From positions 1 through 33,134 of the forward strand of contig JAZQDD010000012.1 in assembly GCA_045546615.1 (NCBI GenBank): a DNA stretch of 33,134 nt, written 5' to 3'. The position numbers and the translations under genes are program-made. This document shows, in pieces, positions 14,365 to 22,831 of the stretch (positions are counted from its first letter, which is position 1; each line of letters starts with the position of its first letter). The notes beneath the pieces were generated by a model, which was given only the letters and a program-made list of their open reading frames with translations, was not told the DNA's origin and searched no databases. Origin of the DNA: CAG-390 sp045546615 (GTDB taxonomy: Bacteria; Bacillota; Clostridia; Oscillospirales; CAG-272).

Positions 14365-15174
14365 ATGCCACAGGATAATAGAAGAGATAACCGCCGTGCG
14401 CCTATAAAGCGCGATAGGGACAAGTACCCCGAACGCGCCGCAGAGGGCATTGTTTACGGTAGGAATGAAGTCCGCGAGCTTTTGAAATCGGGTAGATCGA
14501 TAGACAAAATATTTGTCCGCCGCGGTGAAAAGGAAGGCTCGATAAACGTAATAATCGGGGAGGCGTCTGCAAGACGTATTCCCATAATAGAGGTTGAAAA
14601 GCCAAAGCTCGATCAGCTTTGCGGCGGAGGCGTTCATCAAGGCGTCGCGGCTCAAGCTGCCGAAAAGGAGTATTGCTCCGTAGAAGATATTCTGGCAATT
14701 GCCGCAGAAAGAGGAGAAATGCCCTTTATCGTCATTCTTGACGGAGTAGAGGATCCATACAATCTCGGCGCGGTCATACGCTGTGCTGAATGCGCAGGCG
14801 TTCATGGAGTGATAATCCCCAAGCGCAGAGCAACGGGACTTACCGCAACCGCCGCCAAGGCTTCTGCGGGCGCACTTGAACACATGGCTGTTGCAAAGGT
14901 GGTAAACCTTGCAGTAGAGATAGATAAACTAAAGGAGCTTGGTGTATGGCTTTACGCCGCCGAGGCCGGCGGAGAAAGCCTTTATAAAACTGATCTTGAC
15001 CGCCCATCTGCCATTGTTTTCGGCAGTGAGGGCGAGGGAGTGTCCCGACTTGTCAAGGAAAAATGCGACTACGTTATTTCTATTCCAATGTATGGAAAGG
15101 TCAACTCGCTTAACGTATCTACCGCCGCGGCGGTAGTGCTTAACGAGGCTGCCAGACGGAGAAATGAAAAATGA
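14365..15174 (+). CDS. rlmB: RlmB-type 23S rRNA 2'-O-methyltransferase
   Basis: A 269-residue SpoU/TrmH-class enzyme that methylates a guanosine ribose in 23S rRNA (G2251 in E. coli numbering). The N-terminal part (GIVYGRNEVRELLKSG) is the substrate-binding domain, preceded by about 28 basic, disordered residues. The knotted catalytic domain shows motif 1 LDGVEDPYNLGAVIRCAE, motif 2 VFGSEGEGVSRLV and motif 3 ISIPMYGKVNSLNVSTAA. The start is the ATG at 14365 with AAGGAGATAAT before it. It overlaps the next gene in an ATGA junction, so the two are translationally coupled. Confidence 0.93.
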   Translation: MPQDNRRDNRRAPIKRDRDKYPERAAEGIVYGRNEVRELLKSGRSIDKIFVRRGEKEGSINVIIGEASARRIPIIEVEKPKLDQLCGGGVHQGVAAQAAEKEYCSVEDILAIAAERGEMPFIVILDGVEDPYNLGAVIRCAECAGVHGVIIPKRRATGLTATAAKASAGALEHMAVAKVVNLAVEIDKLKELGVWLYAAEAGGESLYKTDLDRPSAIVFGSEGEGVSRLVKEKCDYVISIPMYGKVNSLNVSTAAAVVLNEAARRRNEK

Positions 15175-17660
15175 AATTTTTTGATAAGTTGAAAAAAAAT
15201 CTTAATACAGCGAAGGATCGGGATGCCGAGAGCGCAAATGCCGCGGCACTTGATTTGACCGTCGAAGATGTTGAGGAAAAAAGCGTTGAGAGCGATGTTC
15301 CCGCAGCAGAGGAAACAAGCTCAAAAGAGTCGGGTAAGTCTGAAAAAATCGAATATACACCCGAACAGGACGACTTGATCGGTGATATTTTTGCGGAGTT
15401 TCTCGGTGATTTGAAAAAGGAAGACGAGCAAAACGATCAAAGCGAGGATTCTGATATCGAAGCAAGCGTTGAACCTGATGAGGAAGATATCGCATCGGAA
15501 ACTGATGATGCTAAAGCCGAGGATATAGAAGCTGTTATTTCCGAGATGGCGGAGATAAACGCCGACTCTCAAGAGGATGATATTCCCGCTGAACAGACCG
15601 TCTCTTGCGATGAAAGCGAAACAGGCTCAAATGCTGAATTTATTGATAGCCTTTTTGCGGATGCCGCTGTTGATGAAAGCGTTGATAGCGCAAATGGTTC
15701 GGAGATAGACAGCGTTATAGAATCCCTCCTTGCCGAAGCAGCGGTAAAGGATAGTGTAGCTGTGGATGCCCTTCCTGATGAAGATGGTGAAAGCACCGAG
15801 GAAGTACTGCTCGATGATGAGGACGTCCTGCTCATGACAGCGCTCGGGTACAGCGGTTCGAGTGAGGCTCAATTTGCTAAAACTGTCCGTGAAGATAATA
15901 CCGCCACTCCCAAATACACAGACCTTAGCAGAGCATTCGCTTTTGACGGGCATGAGTATCGTTCCAAGGAAAACGAGGCAACGATAAAGGAGGCGTACTC
16001 AAAAGAGAGCCTCATTATGCTCATAAGAGCGGTCGGAACTGTCTTCTTTGCGTTTTTGCTTTTGATATTTGATCTTTTCGGAAAAAGCTTTGGCGGTTTC
16101 GTAGATCCGGTTCTTTACCCGACGTCACACATTTTGATGTCGTTCCAGATTTTGCTTTTGGCATCCGTTCTTTCCTATAAACAGCTTTGGGATGGACTTA
16201 AAGGAATCGTTAAGGTAGATCCGCGTCCTTATTCAATGGCATCGCTGACTATTTTACTGACTGTGGTTTACAACCTCACCCTTGCGCTGATAGGTCAAAC
16301 GGGTTTTGCGCTTTACAATTTCCCTGCCGCATTTGCCCTCCTCCTTTGCATAGGATACGATTATCTCGTCCTTGAGCGCGAGATCGCGACATTTAACAGG
16401 GTTTCGTCTTGGGATGGAATATGCACTCTTGAAAGAGTAGATAGCGCAACACTTGCACTTGAGCTGGGGGACAAGAGCATTGGCGCGTCAAACACAGGAC
16501 GAGCCTTCAAGTTGCGTCGCGGAATTGCCCCCGATAATTATTTCCACCGTCTTAACCGCCGCAATCCCGCGGATAAGATATATAATTACATAATCGCTCC
16601 GGTGCTCGCCCTGTCCATTGTGGTGTTCATAGTCTCCCTTGCGGCAGATCGCGGTTTCGTGCAGGCGCTTAACATTTTTATCACTATTATTCAAATAGGT
16701 ATTCCCTCGTTTATGGCTATTTCCGCGATTTTACCGTTTTTTGCGATTTCAAGATTCGGAATCGGCAAGGATGTAGCAATACTCAGCGAGGTGGATGTTG
16801 CTGATTATTCCTCGATAGACACTATTATTTTTGATGAAAAAGATGCTTTCGGCAGCGGTTCTTTGAATATTAACCGCATCGCCCTTTGCGATGGCGGTAA
16901 AGCTTGCGATATTTATAGTGTAATAGAGGATGTTTCCTCTGCGTTTGATAAAGTTGGCGGAGCTTTCGCCGCTTCATTTGGCAATACCGATGGTGATTGT
17001 GTTTCGGCGGATGTTAGTATAGATTCTATCGCTCATCGCGGAATAACGGCAACCGTCGGAACGAAAAAATATACCATCGGAAACGGTGAATATCTTGAAA
17101 AATGCGGTATTTCCGTGTCGGGATATTCCGATAAAGAATTTACAGAAAGTGTTGTGGGCGGTATTGTATTGCACGTAGCACTTGAAGGCGTTGAAATTTT
17201 AAAGCTCTATGTAACGTATAGCGTACAGCCTGCGTTTGCGGAAATGGCAAAGCAACTGTCCGCAAGAGGTATCAAGTCCGTATTGCGCAGCAAAGATCCT
17301 TATATTGACGAGGAGCTTGTGGCCAACATTATCGGTGAGCTTGAACACCCTGTTTCTGTTGTGAAAATCGCAAGCGACGAGACCGCGGATGATGAAATCC
17401 AGACGGTTGACGGCGGAATTCTTGCTAACAACAACGACTGGGCAGCTCTTCTTAATGTAAATGATACGGGTGCAAACTTCAAAAAGTGGTCAAGACTTAG
17501 CTCAATGATAGGCTTGGGCTTCCTTTTCGCAGGAGTTTTGCTTTCCGCAATTCTCGGAGCACTCGGTGCAAGCGTGGGATTGTCTCCGCTTTACGTGGTA
17601 TTGTTCCAGCTTATCGCAATTTTGCCATCCGTGGTAATATCCAAGCTATTGCTTGACTAA
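15171..17660 (+). CDS. Degenerate P1B-type ATPase-like membrane protein
   Basis: An 829-residue protein in two parts. Residues 1-275 are acidic, repetitive and probably disordered. Residues 280-829 follow the topology of heavy-metal P1B ATPases: four membrane helices (about 281-303, 320-338, 357-376, 380-400), a short loop where the A domain belongs (405-465), two helices (470-490, 500-525), a large cytosolic region, and two last helices (775-796, 803-826). Landmark regions align by hand, but key residues are changed. The metal CPC is IPS (511-513), the DKTGT motif is DEKDA (555-559), and TGD is SKD (707-709). No TGE or GDGxND is present. An N-domain-like segment GITATVG...IGNGEYL (624-642) remains. 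It cannot be an ordinary ion pump; the function is unknown. Coupled to rlmB by ATGA overlap. Confidence 0.75.
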   Translation: MKFFDKLKKNLNTAKDRDAESANAAALDLTVEDVEEKSVESDVPAAEETSSKESGKSEKIEYTPEQDDLIGDIFAEFLGDLKKEDEQNDQSEDSDIEASVEPDEEDIASETDDAKAEDIEAVISEMAEINADSQEDDIPAEQTVSCDESETGSNAEFIDSLFADAAVDESVDSANGSEIDSVIESLLAEAAVKDSVAVDALPDEDGESTEEVLLDDEDVLLMTALGYSGSSEAQFAKTVREDNTATPKYTDLSRAFAFDGHEYRSKENEATIKEAYSKESLIMLIRAVGTVFFAFLLLIFDLFGKSFGGFVDPVLYPTSHILMSFQILLLASVLSYKQLWDGLKGIVKVDPRPYSMASLTILLTVVYNLTLALIGQTGFALYNFPAAFALLLCIGYDYLVLEREIATFNRVSSWDGICTLERVDSATLALELGDKSIGASNTGRAFKLRRGIAPDNYFHRLNRRNPADKIYNYIIAPVLALSIVVFIVSLAADRGFVQALNIFITIIQIGIPSFMAISAILPFFAISRFGIGKDVAILSEVDVADYSSIDTIIFDEKDAFGSGSLNINRIALCDGGKACDIYSVIEDVSSAFDKVGGAFAASFGNTDGDCVSADVSIDSIAHRGITATVGTKKYTIGNGEYLEKCGISVSGYSDKEFTESVVGGIVLHVALEGVEILKLYVTYSVQPAFAEMAKQLSARGIKSVLRSKDPYIDEELVANIIGELEHPVSVVKIASDETADDEIQTVDGGILANNNDWAALLNVNDTGANFKKWSRLSSMIGLGFLFAGVLLSAILGALGASVGLSPLYVVLFQLIAILPSVVISKLLLD

Positions 17661-17666
17661 ATAATC

Positions 17667-17690
17667 TGACGGGGCGCTACCGCCCCGTCA
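17667..17690 (+). promoter_or_regulatory. Intercistronic GC-rich hairpin without U-run
   Basis: TGACGGGGCG (17667-17676) pairs perfectly with CGCCCCGTCA (17681-17690) around the loop CTAC. No T run follows (ATGCATATAGG), and the ribosome site of the next gene begins 9 bases later. It is more likely an mRNA processing or partial attenuation element than a full terminator. Confidence 0.6.
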
Positions 17691-17708
17691 ATGCATATAG
17701 GAGAAATT

Positions 17709-19556
17709 ATGTTTTCAAGTTCTGTATTAAAATCAGTTTCAAAGCCCGGAAGATATTCGGGCGGTGAGTTCGGTCAAATAATCAAGGATAAGGAAAAAAT
17801 ATCCGCGAGATTTGCATTTTGTTTTCCGGATTCCTATGAGATAGGAATGTCAAATCTTGGTATGCGTATCCTGTACGGCGTTCTGAACAAGGAAGAGGAT
17901 ATATGGTGCGAGCGTGTTTTCGCGCCTTGGCGCGATATGGAAGCCAAAATGCGCGAGGGCGGAATGCTCCTCACCGCGCACGAAAGCGGCGACGAAGTCA
18001 GGAACTTTGACTTTTTGGGATTTACTCTCCAGTACGAGATGTGCTATACTAACGTTCTCAACGTGCTTGAACTTTCGGGTATGCCGCTGTACGCCGCAGA
18101 CAGAGGAGATGAGTTCCCAATCGTTATAGGTGGCGGCCCTTGTGCCGTAAACCCGGAACCCATTGCTGACTTTTTTGACCTTTTCAATATCGGAGAGGGC
18201 GAGGAGATGCTCCCCGAGATAGTCCGCCTCTATATTGAAATGAAGAAAAAAGGCGCAACGAAGGCAGAGTTTTTGAGAGAGGCGGCACGCAGTATTTCGG
18301 GTGTGTACGTTCCCTCGCTTTATGACGTTATCTACAATGATGACGGCACCATTGCCGCATATACCCCCAAGTACCCCGACGTTCCCGCGAAGGTTAAAAA
18401 GCGCATTGTCGAGGATATAGACAAGATGTATTTCCCCGAGGCTGTTGTTATGCCGTATGTAGAAACGGTTCAAGACAGAATAATGCTCGAGGTATTTCGC
18501 GGCTGTATCCGAGGATGCCGCTTCTGTCAGGCGGGCATGATATATCGCCCCGTAAGGGAAAAATCCCCCGAAACGCTTCTGCGCCAGGCGGAATGTCTTT
18601 ATAAATCAACGGGTTACGATGAAATATCTCTTACGTCGCTCTCCATTTCAGATTACACGCGCCTTGCCGAGCTTACTGATGGGCTTATAGATTGGACTAA
18701 TGAGAAAAAAGTCAATCTTTCGCTCCCGTCTCTCCGTGTAGACTCATTTACGCGCGAGCTTATGGATAAGGTTGCATCCGTCAGAGCATCTTCGATCACG
18801 TTTGCGCCCGAGGCAGGCACACAAAGACTGCGCGACGTTATAAACAAAAATGTTACCAAAGAGGACCTTATGCGTTCCGCTTCCATTGCCTTCGGTGCGG
18901 GTAAGGAGCAGGTCAAGCTCTATTTTATGTCGGGACTTCCTACGGAGACGTACGAGGATATCGAGGGAATTGCCGTGCTTGCCAAGGATGTTATTGAGCA
19001 GTACTACGTTACACCGGGGCATAGCAAGCGCAATCCGCAGGTCACCATAAGTGTCTCTTGCTTTGTGCCAAAGCCTTTTACTCCCTTCCAATGGGAAGCG
19101 CAGGACACCATAGAGGCACTTCGCGACAAGCAGGAGCATCTCAAAACCAAGATAACTGACCGTAAGATAAGATATACCCACCACGACGCGCGTGTGTCGC
19201 ATATAGAGGCTGTTTTTGCCCTTGGCGACCGTAGACTCTCAAAGGCGCTTGAGCTTGCGAGACGCGCTGATTTCGCGTTTGACGCATGGGATGAGTATTT
19301 TGATTTTGATAAGTGGATGGAAATATTTGCCGAAGCGGGTATTGATACCGCATTTTACGCAAACCGCCAAAAGAGTACCGACGAGGTGCTCCCGTGGGAC
19401 GTTATCGACGTTGGCGTAACAAAGGATTTTCTTATTCGAGAAAAGAACCGCGCATACGCGGAAAAGACCACGCCCTCGTGCCGTGAGGCTTGCTCGGCGT
19501 GCGGCGCAAACTGTCTTGGAGGTAAGGATACATGTTGCCCGAAATCAAAAAAATAA
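17709..19556 (+). CDS. TIGR03960-family B12-binding radical SAM protein
   Basis: A 615-residue protein of the TIGR03960 family. An N-terminal cobalamin-binding-like region (about 30-200) precedes the radical SAM core, whose cluster motif is C-IRG-C-RF-C inside FRGCIRGCRFCQAG near residue 265. The C-terminus is Cys-rich (CREACSACGANC...CC) and could bind metal. The family has no proven function. In many Clostridia it sits directly before the TIGR03936 gene, as it does here. The start is set at 17709 because AGGAGAAATT lies before it; an ATG at 17691 is within the hairpin region and lacks a site. It overlaps the next gene by 25 bases. Confidence 0.92.
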   Translation: MFSSSVLKSVSKPGRYSGGEFGQIIKDKEKISARFAFCFPDSYEIGMSNLGMRILYGVLNKEEDIWCERVFAPWRDMEAKMREGGMLLTAHESGDEVRNFDFLGFTLQYEMCYTNVLNVLELSGMPLYAADRGDEFPIVIGGGPCAVNPEPIADFFDLFNIGEGEEMLPEIVRLYIEMKKKGATKAEFLREAARSISGVYVPSLYDVIYNDDGTIAAYTPKYPDVPAKVKKRIVEDIDKMYFPEAVVMPYVETVQDRIMLEVFRGCIRGCRFCQAGMIYRPVREKSPETLLRQAECLYKSTGYDEISLTSLSISDYTRLAELTDGLIDWTNEKKVNLSLPSLRVDSFTRELMDKVASVRASSITFAPEAGTQRLRDVINKNVTKEDLMRSASIAFGAGKEQVKLYFMSGLPTETYEDIEGIAVLAKDVIEQYYVTPGHSKRNPQVTISVSCFVPKPFTPFQWEAQDTIEALRDKQEHLKTKITDRKIRYTHHDARVSHIEAVFALGDRRLSKALELARRADFAFDAWDEYFDFDKWMEIFAEAGIDTAFYANRQKSTDEVLPWDVIDVGVTKDFLIREKNRAYAEKTTPSCREACSACGANCLGGKDTCCPKSKK

Positions 19557-20239
19557 GTGATTATCCGACTCTTGCCGAGCCGCGCACAGTAAGACTTCGT
19601 TTTTGTAAACGCGGTGCTCTGCAATATATTTCGCATCTTGATCTTCAGCGCACGTTTGTGAGAATATTGGCGCGCGCGGAGCTTCCGTTGTGGTATACGC
19701 AGGGATTTAACCCACATCCGAAACTTGTTTTCGCTCTGCCGCTCCAGCTTGGAACGGAGAGCGAGTGCGAGCTTGTCGATATCAAGCTCGTGCGCGATAT
19801 GCCGTGCGAAGACATTTTGAAGAGATTGTCTGCGGCAACGACAGCGGAGCTTGATTTTATAGACGCTTACGTTCCGAACACCAAATTTTCCGATATTGCC
19901 GCCGCGGAGTACGAATTTGTCATAGAATGCGATGATGCGGAAAAAATGGCAGAGTCTATTTCTTTGGTGCTTACTACCTCGCCTCTCACCGTCACTAAAA
20001 AATCAAAATCAGGCGATAAGGAGATAGATATTATCCCCTTGATACGCCAAGTAAAGGTGGGCGCAGAGGAAAAATCTTGCCGTATACTTGCGATAGTTGC
20101 CGCAGGCGCAAACGAAAATCTCAGTCCCGAGCTTCTTGTGGAAGCTCTTCGCAAAAGACTTATTCTTTTGCGAGGTGGGGAAGAGTATTCCATTCTCCGC
20201 CGCAAGATGTTAAAGAAAGATCTTGCGGAATTTAAATAA
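19532..20239 (+). CDS. TIGR03936-family radical-SAM-associated protein
   Basis: A 235-residue protein of the TIGR03936 (DUF2344) family. Diagnostic sequence: RLRFCKRGALQYISHLDLQRTF near residues 15-36 and YTQGFNPHPKLVFALPLQLG near 55-75. It has no radical SAM cysteines itself and is thought to work with the upstream TIGR03960 protein, with which it is sometimes fused. In many genomes the pair is followed by ribonuclease G and rplU-rpmA. Here that linkage is broken: a terminator and the wall-hydrolase gene follow, and rplU-rpmA are 10 kb away. A GGAGGTAAGGATAC ribosome site precedes the ATG. Confidence 0.92.
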   Translation: MLPEIKKISDYPTLAEPRTVRLRFCKRGALQYISHLDLQRTFVRILARAELPLWYTQGFNPHPKLVFALPLQLGTESECELVDIKLVRDMPCEDILKRLSAATTAELDFIDAYVPNTKFSDIAAAEYEFVIECDDAEKMAESISLVLTTSPLTVTKKSKSGDKEIDIIPLIRQVKVGAEEKSCRILAIVAAGANENLSPELLVEALRKRLILLRGGEEYSILRRKMLKKDLAEFK

Positions 20240-20242
20240 AAA

Positions 20243-20292
20243 AACAACATGGAGTCAATTGCTTTCTGCAATTGACTCCATGTTGTTTTTTG
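20243..20292 (+). terminator. Strong terminator after radical SAM pair
   Basis: A 20-bp perfect stem (AACAACATGGAGTCAATTGC and its complement, 20243-20287) with a 5-base loop is followed by TTTTT on the plus strand. A T-rich run on the other strand is also possible, so it may act in both directions. Confidence 0.85.
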
Positions 20293-20314
20293 AAAAATAC
20301 TATATAGAATTTTA

Positions 20315-20343
20315 AAGGGGTTGCGCCGTTGACGCAACCCCTT
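20315..20343 (-). terminator. Terminator after dockerin wall-hydrolase gene
   Basis: AAGGGGTTGCG (20315-20325) pairs with CGCAACCCCTT (20333-20343) around a 7-base loop. On the minus strand it is followed by TAAAATTC, a weak U-run. Confidence 0.65.
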
Positions 20344-20351
20344 AATACTAT

Positions 20352-22340
20352 TTAGTCAATAAGCGCTTTGAGAGCAAGATAGTCAGCAGCGTCTACAGCA
20401 CCCGAACCATCCTTGTCAGCGGCGGAAGCGTATGCGCCTGCCAGCTTATAGGAGGATGCGAGATGTCCCGATGCAGCCATAATGTCTACCGAAGTAACGA
20501 GACCGTCGCCATTGACGTCGCCCGTAATGACTATAACGTAGGAATCAACGACCGTGCTGTCGACAACGAGGTTTACAACGTAACCGGTTGCAACCGTTCC
20601 GGAGGTTACAGCAGTGCCGCTTGCGGTGGTGACAGTGAGGTACTTATCTTCCTCGTTAAAGGAGGAAACTATATCATCGTATGTCGTTCCGCAGTGATTA
20701 TCCTTGAAGAATCCGTCAGAGGTAAGTGCGCCTGCACTTCCCGTAACGAGCGTAAGCTCGGTAGGCGTAGTCACAGGAGGAGCTACCGGAGTGTATACGC
20801 ACTCGGTAAGATAAGTTGCGGAGCAATAACCAACGACCTGATTCTGCGTAGAATCATTGTAGTATATCTGCGCCCAGCCGCTCGAAACGGAGAATACGTA
20901 AACGGTAGCGCCCTTGTTTACGGCACCGATAACGGTACCCGATGAGCTTGCGCTTGCGCGGACGTTAAGAGGATCGGAGTTCGTAGTAACGGTATGCGTT
21001 GCCGTGTTACCGGTATTTGCCGTGGTCATATCGGTGGTCATATAGTCAAGATGTATCCAGCCGTAGCCGTTGTTATATACGATCTTGCCCCATACTCCGT
21101 CGACTGAAAGAACCTGAACGGCGTGGCCCTTGTTAATATAACCTATAGCTGTTCCCGATGAGCTTGCGCTTGCGCGAACATTGATCTTCGTTTTTGCTAC
21201 GTAGGTTCCGTAGATTCCGGATTCGGTAGAGCCGGAGTCGCCGGTGTTACCGCTGTCGCCCGTGTTGCCGCTGTCGCCCGTGTTACCCGAGTCGCCGGAA
21301 GAACCCGAGTCACCGGAGGATGCAGATGTAGAGGAGACCTGAATGATACGGTCGGTGGAGTTGTTCTTTATGTAATAGGTAGAGCCGTTGTATTCGCACT
21401 TAAGAATTGCGCTGAGTCCGCTGCCCGAAGCGACGCCTGTAACGTTGAAGAGCGTGTAAGCGGGGAGGTTTACGGAAGCGGAGGTAGTAGCATTAGCATC
21501 CTTGTAGAGATACTTCAGCGTGCTGGACATATAAAGACCTGCGGTGGGGTTGGAGCCTGAGTAGTCGATGGTAGCGTTTGCGTTGTAGGGCATTGCGCCG
21601 TATCCGAGGATGTTGGAGTAACTTGCGCTATAGCTCTTGAAATAAACGCCGCCGCCGTTAGCCTCAAGACCGGTGCCGGAGCTTGTGTTACCCTCTACAG
21701 TGTAGATTGTGGAGCTTGTAGCGTAAAGAACCATGCCGATGTGAGCGGGGGTAGCAGAGCTGGAGTAACGGAAGAAGATGAGGTCACCGGGAAGGGGCGT
21801 GTAGCTTCCGCCTGCGTATTTGGAAGCCTTCCAATAGCCCCATTTTTTAAGCTGAGTAACCCAAGCGGGACAACCGATCTCGCACCAGATGTACTTGCTG
21901 TTGCCCGTGTTGTTACGGCACCAGTTTGCAGAACCCGTACCGATGGTATTTACCTTGGACTGGCGCAGACACCAAGTAACGAACATAGCGCACCAAGGAG
22001 CGCTCGAGCCGCCGTAGCCAACGCCCCAGTCGCCCATGTTGTAGTTGAATTCGGTATAGTTGTTACCGCCTCCAACAGTTCCGGAATAGCTACCTGCGCT
22101 AGCGCCCTCCTGATAACCCAACTGGGAGAGAGCAACGGCAAGAACGTCGGTACGGTTGTTGCCCGTGTAGGGAAGGCTTGTGAGATATGTGTAATATTTT
22201 CCGCTTTTGTAGGAAGAGGAAACGCCGTTTACACCGGCCACATAGGTAATATTTGCGGCGGCAGCAGGCATGATGAACATAGGCACGACCATAAAGACCG
22301 CGAGCGCAACGGTGAGGATTCGCTTGAAAGAGGTTTTCAT
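20352..22340 (-). CDS. Secreted CHAP amidase with SH3 repeats and dockerin
   Basis: A 662-residue exported protein. Residues 1-29 are a signal peptide ending PAAAA. Residues 60-250 form a CHAP/NlpC-P60-like peptidoglycan amidase or endopeptidase domain with catalytic Cys117 (APWCAMF), His200 (PAHIGMV) and a following acidic VEGN. A linker at 344-372 repeats DSGNTG. Two bacterial SH3 domains follow, about 380-435 and 455-515, each starting with a NVRASASSSGT core. Residues 528-605 are a beta domain often seen before dockerins. Residues 607-662 are a type I dockerin-like module with two calcium loops (DVNGDG and DKDGSG). The start at 22340 has AAGGAGAATTTC before it; an upstream in-frame start would bury the signal peptide. 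No cohesin gene is in the window. Confidence 0.92.
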   Translation of the reverse strand: MKTSFKRILTVALAVFMVVPMFIMPAAAANITYVAGVNGVSSSYKSGKYYTYLTSLPYTGNNRTDVLAVALSQLGYQEGASAGSYSGTVGGGNNYTEFNYNMGDWGVGYGGSSAPWCAMFVTWCLRQSKVNTIGTGSANWCRNNTGNSKYIWCEIGCPAWVTQLKKWGYWKASKYAGGSYTPLPGDLIFFRYSSSATPAHIGMVLYATSSTIYTVEGNTSSGTGLEANGGGVYFKSYSASYSNILGYGAMPYNANATIDYSGSNPTAGLYMSSTLKYLYKDANATTSASVNLPAYTLFNVTGVASGSGLSAILKCEYNGSTYYIKNNSTDRIIQVSSTSASSGDSGSSGDSGNTGDSGNTGDSGNTGDSGSTESGIYGTYVAKTKINVRASASSSGTAIGYINKGHAVQVLSVDGVWGKIVYNNGYGWIHLDYMTTDMTTANTGNTATHTVTTNSDPLNVRASASSSGTVIGAVNKGATVYVFSVSSGWAQIYYNDSTQNQVVGYCSATYLTECVYTPVAPPVTTPTELTLVTGSAGALTSDGFFKDNHCGTTYDDIVSSFNEEDKYLTVTTASGTAVTSGTVATGYVVNLVVDSTVVDSYVIVITGDVNGDGLVTSVDIMAASGHLASSYKLAGAYASAADKDGSGAVDAADYLALKALID
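21238..21300 (-). repeat. 18-bp minisatellite in linker of wall hydrolase
   Basis: Three to four 18-bp units encode DSGNTG in the linker between the CHAP and SH3 domains. They are in frame, so copy-number changes would only alter linker length. Confidence 0.75.
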
Positions 22341-22402
22341 GAAATTCTCCTTTTTTGTTTTTTTACAGCTTGCAAGGATAAAATTAGCAATCATATATAT
22401 AT

Positions 22403-22431
22403 ATTTTACCTAAAAAACGGCGTTTTGTCAA
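22403..22431 (-). promoter_or_regulatory. Promoter of wall-hydrolase gene
   Basis: Minus strand: TTGACA (22426-22431), a 17-base spacer, and TAAAAT (22403-22408). The untranslated leader is about 55 bases. Confidence 0.8.
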
Positions 22432-22487
22432 TGGTTATTTTGGATGAATTTACCCATATTTATATGTATATTTTGACCATAAATAAA

Positions 22488-22680
22488 AAAGCTCGCCGCA
22501 GCGTACCTGCCGTAGAGCAGGTACACAGTTATGATCGCTTGCGGCGAGTTTAGAGTTGTGATTGGCTACGCCAAGTTATGATGTGCCTTCGGCACAGTTT
22601 TAAGTAACAGAGCGATCATATCATAACGTTTGCGAAGCAAACTCATAACGGCGAGCAAAAGCAAACCTTATAACTAATAA
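22488..22680. repeat. Hairpin-array intergenic repeat, locus B
   Basis: This fills most of the gene-free interval between the wall hydrolase and gpmI. A 9-bp outer stem (CTCGCCGCA...TGCGGCGAG) encloses GTACCTGC/GCAGGTAC. It is followed by small hairpins with 3-base loops: TTGGC TAC GCCAA, TGTGCC TTC GGCACA and GTTTGC GAA GCAAAC. Several are separated by AGTTATGAT-like spacers. The same design occurs at 7627-7740. There is no coding potential. Confidence 0.6.
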
Positions 22681-22722
22681 CTAAAAATAGCATTTGGGTA
22701 CACAAATGATCTGCATGCAAAG

Positions 22723-22763
22723 AAAAGAGGGCGAAGAATTTTAGCAATTCTTCGCCCTTTTCC
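22723..22763 (-). terminator. Terminator after gpmI
   Basis: GGGCGAAGAATT (22729-22740) pairs with AATTCTTCGCCC (22746-22757), flanked by A- and T-rich sides (AAAAGA and TTTT), so it can act in both directions. On the minus strand it ends in TCTTTTC. Confidence 0.8.
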
Positions 22764-22831
22764 TGTAGGGTGATATTCGGTTTACTACCGCTCTGAGGAA
22801 GCCCCGCCGTAGTGTGCCTTCTGTTTCTTGA

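Noticed and set aside
15171..17660. A functional heavy-metal exporter
   Set aside because: The phosphorylation, dephosphorylation, hinge and metal-binding motifs are all altered or missing, despite the preserved layout.
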